Positions 60,715 to 64,000 of a stretch of 64,000 nt of DNA are shown here, piece by piece. The DNA comes from Gadus chalcogrammus (lineage: Eukaryota; Chordata; Actinopteri; Gadiformes; Gadidae). Position 1 is the first letter of the stretch; every line of letters starts with the position of its first letter. The notes under the pieces were generated by a model. The model was not told the origin of the DNA. It saw only the letters and a list, made by a program, of their open reading frames with translations, and searched no databases. The DNA lies in the NCBI RefSeq assembly GCF_026213295.1, contig NC_079412.1, positions 11,259,695-11,323,694 of the forward strand, given 5' to 3'. A program made the position numbers and the translations under genes.

Positions 60715-61254
60715 CCGAGATTCCACGGCTGTCAGCCCCTCGGCCCCTTTTCCTTCCGACGACCACATTAGTAGTCGGAGACTCCATTATAAGGAACACA
60801 CGCTTTTTCAACGCTGCAACTCACTTTTTCCCCGGAGCCACGGTCCCTGTCATCACCAGCAAACTTCCGGGGCTTCTGCGCTCGCTCCTGTCCTCAATTA
60901 GACGTGTGATTCTCCATGTCGGAACATACGACACTGCTCGTCAGCAGTCTGAGCTCATCAAAAAAGATTTTAACAATCTCTTTCATTTTTTAAGTTCCTG
61001 TGACAAGAGTGTCTACTTTTCTGGTCCCATCCCCTCTCTGGGACGTGGAGTGAGACGTTTTAGCAGAGTTCAGCCTCCACACCTGGCTCCAGTCCACCTG
61101 CACAGCTCTAAAATTTGGTCTCATTAATAATTTCGATCTGTTTTGGGACCGTTCACCTTTATTTAGGCCAGACGGTATTCACCCTAACTGGTGGGGTAAC
61201 AAAATGCTAAAGGCTAACCTACAGCACACTGTTCAATCAACCTCACATGCATGA
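60715..61254 (+). pseudogene. L2 LINE ORF1 remnant, SGNH-hydrolase-like esterase domain
   Basis: One frame shows VGDSIIRN (block I with the nucleophile serine), then HVGTYDTARQQ, then SGPIPSLGRG. After a frameshift near 61125 a second frame continues with FRPDGIHPNWWGN, the block V Asp-His region, and ends at TGA 61252-61254. These blocks in this order are those of the esterase ORF1 of CR1/L2 LINEs. The 5' end appears truncated, because no start codon or coiled-coil region precedes the domain. Confidence 0.8.
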
Positions 61255-61520
61255 CTGTTTATCTCCTTCTCCCCGAAACATCCGCCCACTCAGATCACTG
61301 TTCCCCCCGTCAGTACCCCCTGCCAGTCACATCTGTCGCTGACACTGGCACCGGAAAGCCTCCCTATACAATCCATCATTATACAGGCGGATCTGGATCT
61401 TTCTCGCACCGTTTCCATTAGTAATAGGGTTCCTGTAACGGTTAGATGCCTACCGGCCAAACTCAACAGGAATCCTAAACACAGAAATATTAATATCTTA
61501 ACAGGACCATAACTCCAGTA

Positions 61521-63126
61521 ATGGTTTTAGCCCAGCATAGACCTTTTAAGATGGCTCTTTTATATGTAAGATCTCTCTCTAATAAGACTTTTATTTTAAA
61601 TGATTTTATTTTTTCTGCTGAGTTGGATTTCATTTTTTTACCTAATCCTGGTCACAACCCGGTGATCACTGCAAGCTCGTTGAACTGTCTCCCCCAGACT
61701 TTGACTGTATTAGCCAGCCTAGGGTTTTTGGCCGTGGTGGCGGCCTTGTAACAAACCGAACCCGGTTATTTTTGCAACAATCTACCCTCCCCCTAAACCA
61801 GCTGGCCCATTTCTATCAGAACTCTCTGAATTTTTATCTAGTCTTTTTTTAAACCATGATAGAATTGTGCTTTGTGGGGATTTTAATATCCATGTTGATG
61901 ACCTGTCTAATACCCTTGGTACTGATTTTTTAAGCATCACTAAGTCAAAATTTTCAACAACATGTTTCTGGTAAGACCCATAAGCATGGTCATACTCTGG
62001 ACCTCATTTTTAGCCTGGACTTGAGGATACCATGTAAGGTCATGGACATGTGTGTATCTGATCACCTTTGTATTGTTTTTTCCTGTAAACTACTGGCTGC
62101 TTGCACTGCCTCACTTTGCACAAAGTACACCCGCGTTTTCAATGAGCACAGTGCCAGTAAATTCTGTAGAGAGTTTAATGAGCAGTGTTTTCCGATTCCT
62201 GAAGTCCCTGATACAAATGACTTTTTGAATTCCTTTAACCAGCTTTGCTCCTCAACCCTGGATGTCATTGCCCCTGTTAAGCCAAGATCTAACCTAAAAA
62301 AAAGGAAACAGCCTTGGTTAAATGAGAGTTGTCGGGGCTGCAAAAGGAATTGCAGAAAAGCTGAACCCCAGTGGAAGAAATCAGGCCTCCAGGAAGAGCA
62401 TTTGCTCTCATATAACTGTGTGGTTAATAATGCAAGGACATGCTATTTCTCTAATCTTATATCTGACAATAAACACAATCCCAGATTTTTATTTAAGACG
62501 GTCGACCAACTCGTAAATCTAGTCCCTCCTGGTGCCCCTGCTGAATCAGATGCAGATTGTGAGAAGTTCCTCTTGCACTTTGTGGGGAAAGTGGAAAATA
62601 TTAGACTTAGTATCAGAACAAACCCCGGCTTCACGGACGTCAGCCCACCCTACCGGGACACTCTCAGTATTTTCACTCCTATTTCCCTGCCTGAACTCCT
62701 GAAAATAATTTCTAATATGAGAGTTTCTTCCAGCCCACTAGATATTATTCCCACCAAGTTTTTAATTGAAATCAAGGAGTGTATTGGGCCCCACTTATTG
62801 ACCAGTTCACTATCTGCTGGCTGTGTCCCTGATTATTTTAAACCTGCATGTATTCAACCAGTTCTCAAAAAACCTGGACTTGATCCCACTATCCTCGATA
62901 GCTTTCACCCGATTTCAAAGTTACCTAGTAACTCTAAAATCCTGGAAAAACTAGTCTCTGAGCAGCTGCTGGCAGTTATGGTAAACAATAGTGTCTTTGA
63001 AAAATTCCAATCAGGCTTTCGTAAGTACCATAGCACAGAGACCGCCTTGTTGAGAGTCACAAATGACCTTTTAATAAATTTGGACGCAGGCATGGGGTCT
63101 GTTCTTGTTCTGCTGGACTTGGTGCA
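61521..63126 (+). pseudogene. L2 LINE ORF2 remnant: endonuclease and N-terminal reverse transcriptase
   Basis: Endonuclease motifs lie in shifted frames: CGDFNIHVDD near 61875 and SDHLCIVF near 62060. The reverse-transcriptase frame is open from 62021 to 63136 and contains FHPISKLPSNSKILEKLV and FEKFQSGFRKYHSTETALLR, then stops after VLVLLDL. That is just where the catalytic motif A (normally an Asp followed by AFDTVDH) should continue. The polymerase core is missing, so this cannot encode an active enzyme. Confidence 0.85.
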
Positions 63127-63254
63127 CTTACACTAGGCCATCTGGCCGTTGCCGTGGCCGTTTTCACACCTAACCGTGCTCAAATCTGCCAGTGTGAGTG
63201 TGGCCAGTCTGGCCAGGCCAGGCCAATTTGGCCTGGCCTGGCCAATTTGTCAAA
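63127..63254 (+). repeat. Foreign insert with a GGCCAGGCC hairpin replacing the LINE polymerase core
   Basis: About 130 bases unrelated to the flanking LINE coding sequence. It contains a perfect 14-bp stem, GGCCAGGCCAGGCC at 63211-63224 with GGCCTGGCCTGGCC at 63230-63243, and a five-base AATTT loop. On either side the LINE reading resumes in different domains, so the insert accompanies a deletion of most of the polymerase core. Its family is not recognised. Confidence 0.6.
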
Positions 63255-63899
63255 ACTCATCAAACCTGTTGCAAGAAGCCTTGGAGTCCTCTTTGAAAGT
63301 AATTTATGTTTTGAGCAACACATCACCAAGATCGTCCAATCTTGTTTTTACCAACTCCGCAATATTTCAAAAATTCGATCAATTTTAAATCTCAGTGACG
63401 CTGAAACTTTGTTAGCCTACATTCTTTCATCTCCTCACGACTTGATTATTGTAACAGCCTTTTTACCTGCTTGAGCCAGAAAACACTCAAACGGCTACAG
63501 ACTGTCCAAAACTCAGCTGCCAGGCTTTTAACAAGATCTAGAAAATATGACCATATCACACCTGTTCTAGCGTCTCTACATTGGCTTCCCGTTTGTTTTA
63601 GGATTGATTTTAAGATTTTATTGATTACTTTTAAGGCACTACATGATTTGGCCTCAGCATATATTTCACAGCTTATAGTCCCATATGTGCAGTCTCGTAG
63701 TCTGAGGTCCTCAGGCAGTAGACTGCTGTTCCTCCCAGTGTCCAGGCTCATAACTAAAGGGGACAGAGCTTTCTCCATACGGGCACCGAAGCTCTGGAAT
63801 GACTTGCCTGAGGAAATTAGGTTGACTGAGTCACTGCCCATTTTTAAATCTCTCCTCAAAACCCACCTTTACCGGAGCGCTTTTCCAGATTTCATTTGA
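63255..63899 (+). pseudogene. L2 LINE ORF2 C-terminal domain
   Basis: Starts in one frame with the region usually following the polymerase (LARSLGVLFES, then ITKIVQSCFYQLRNI). It shifts frame near 63470 and continues as LKRLQTVQNSAARLLTR, HWLPVCFRIDFKILL and RAPKLWNDLPEEIR up to the TGA at 63897. This block is the well-conserved C-terminal part of fish L2 ORF2. Confidence 0.82.
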
Positions 63900-64000
63900 G
63901 CCTGCCTTTGTTTTTATCCTGTCTTCTTTCTGTACATCACATGTATTTTATGCTCTTTGTTTTAATTGTATTTTTATTGTTCAGCACTTTGTAACTGTGT

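Larger units (their letters stand above)
60700..64000 (+). mobile_element. L2-type non-LTR retrotransposon (LINE), defective, running to the window edge
   Basis: Downstream of mmp9. In order: an ORF1 remnant with an SGNH-esterase signature, an endonuclease remnant, the N-terminal half of a reverse transcriptase, a foreign insert replacing the polymerase core, and a conserved C-terminal domain ending at a stop at 63897-63899. The 3' tail, ending in a run close to CAGCACTTTGTAACTGTGT, matches the style of fish L2 tails. The esterase ORF1 and the C-terminal block with motifs like LQTVQNSAARLL and KLWNDLP are typical of fish L2 elements. Frameshifts and the missing core make it non-autonomous. 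The exact 5' boundary is not determined. Confidence 0.88.

Overview
The window is genomic DNA from a ray-finned fish. The evidence is one recognisable single-copy gene, a 13-exon matrix metalloproteinase-9 gene (mmp9) with vertebrate GT-AG introns. Its surroundings are also fish-like: very dense and long CA/GT and GA/CT microsatellites, an L2-type LINE whose first ORF is an SGNH esterase, and a tRNA-derived SINE with the tail typical of fish SINEs. Two runs of exactly 100 N (9580-9679 and 46604-46703) split the window into three contigs, so neighbourhood across those gaps is only as good as the scaffolding.

Positions 1-46603 (contigs 1 and 2) contain no coding sequence I can support. The open reading frames there are translated microsatellites or short chance frames without family motifs or a plausible exon series. 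This part holds dozens of simple repeats, a 22-bp minisatellite of about 26 units (2979-3556), several polypurine/polypyrimidine blocks, long poly-C and poly-G runs, a G-rich 9-bp repeat near 16590, one possible short DNA transposon (10289-10780), and mixed-composition stretches that could be conserved regulatory DNA but cannot be proven so from one sequence.

Positions 46704-64000 (contig 3) are organised as a large inverted repeat with its centre at about 54469. The right arm (54473-62290) carries an intact mmp9 on the plus strand (coding 55761-59754, 669 aa) with a promoter region containing a TATA-like box and an NF-kB-type site, followed by a poly(A) signal and a broken L2 LINE. The left arm (46704-54466) is the reverse complement of all of this: promoter, exons, introns, intronic SINE, 3' UTR and the start of the LINE. 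It carries many single-base losses, mostly in homopolymers, that break the mmp9 frame in exons 1, 2, 3, 5, 6, 9 and 10. The left arm starts exactly at the 100-N gap. The most economical reading is a fold-back or unsplit hairpin read, or a badly polished contig end, and not two divergent mmp9 genes. A very recent real inverted duplication is the alternative and can be tested.

No new biological system is evident. The palindrome is the most important structure here, both for gene counting and for assembly quality.
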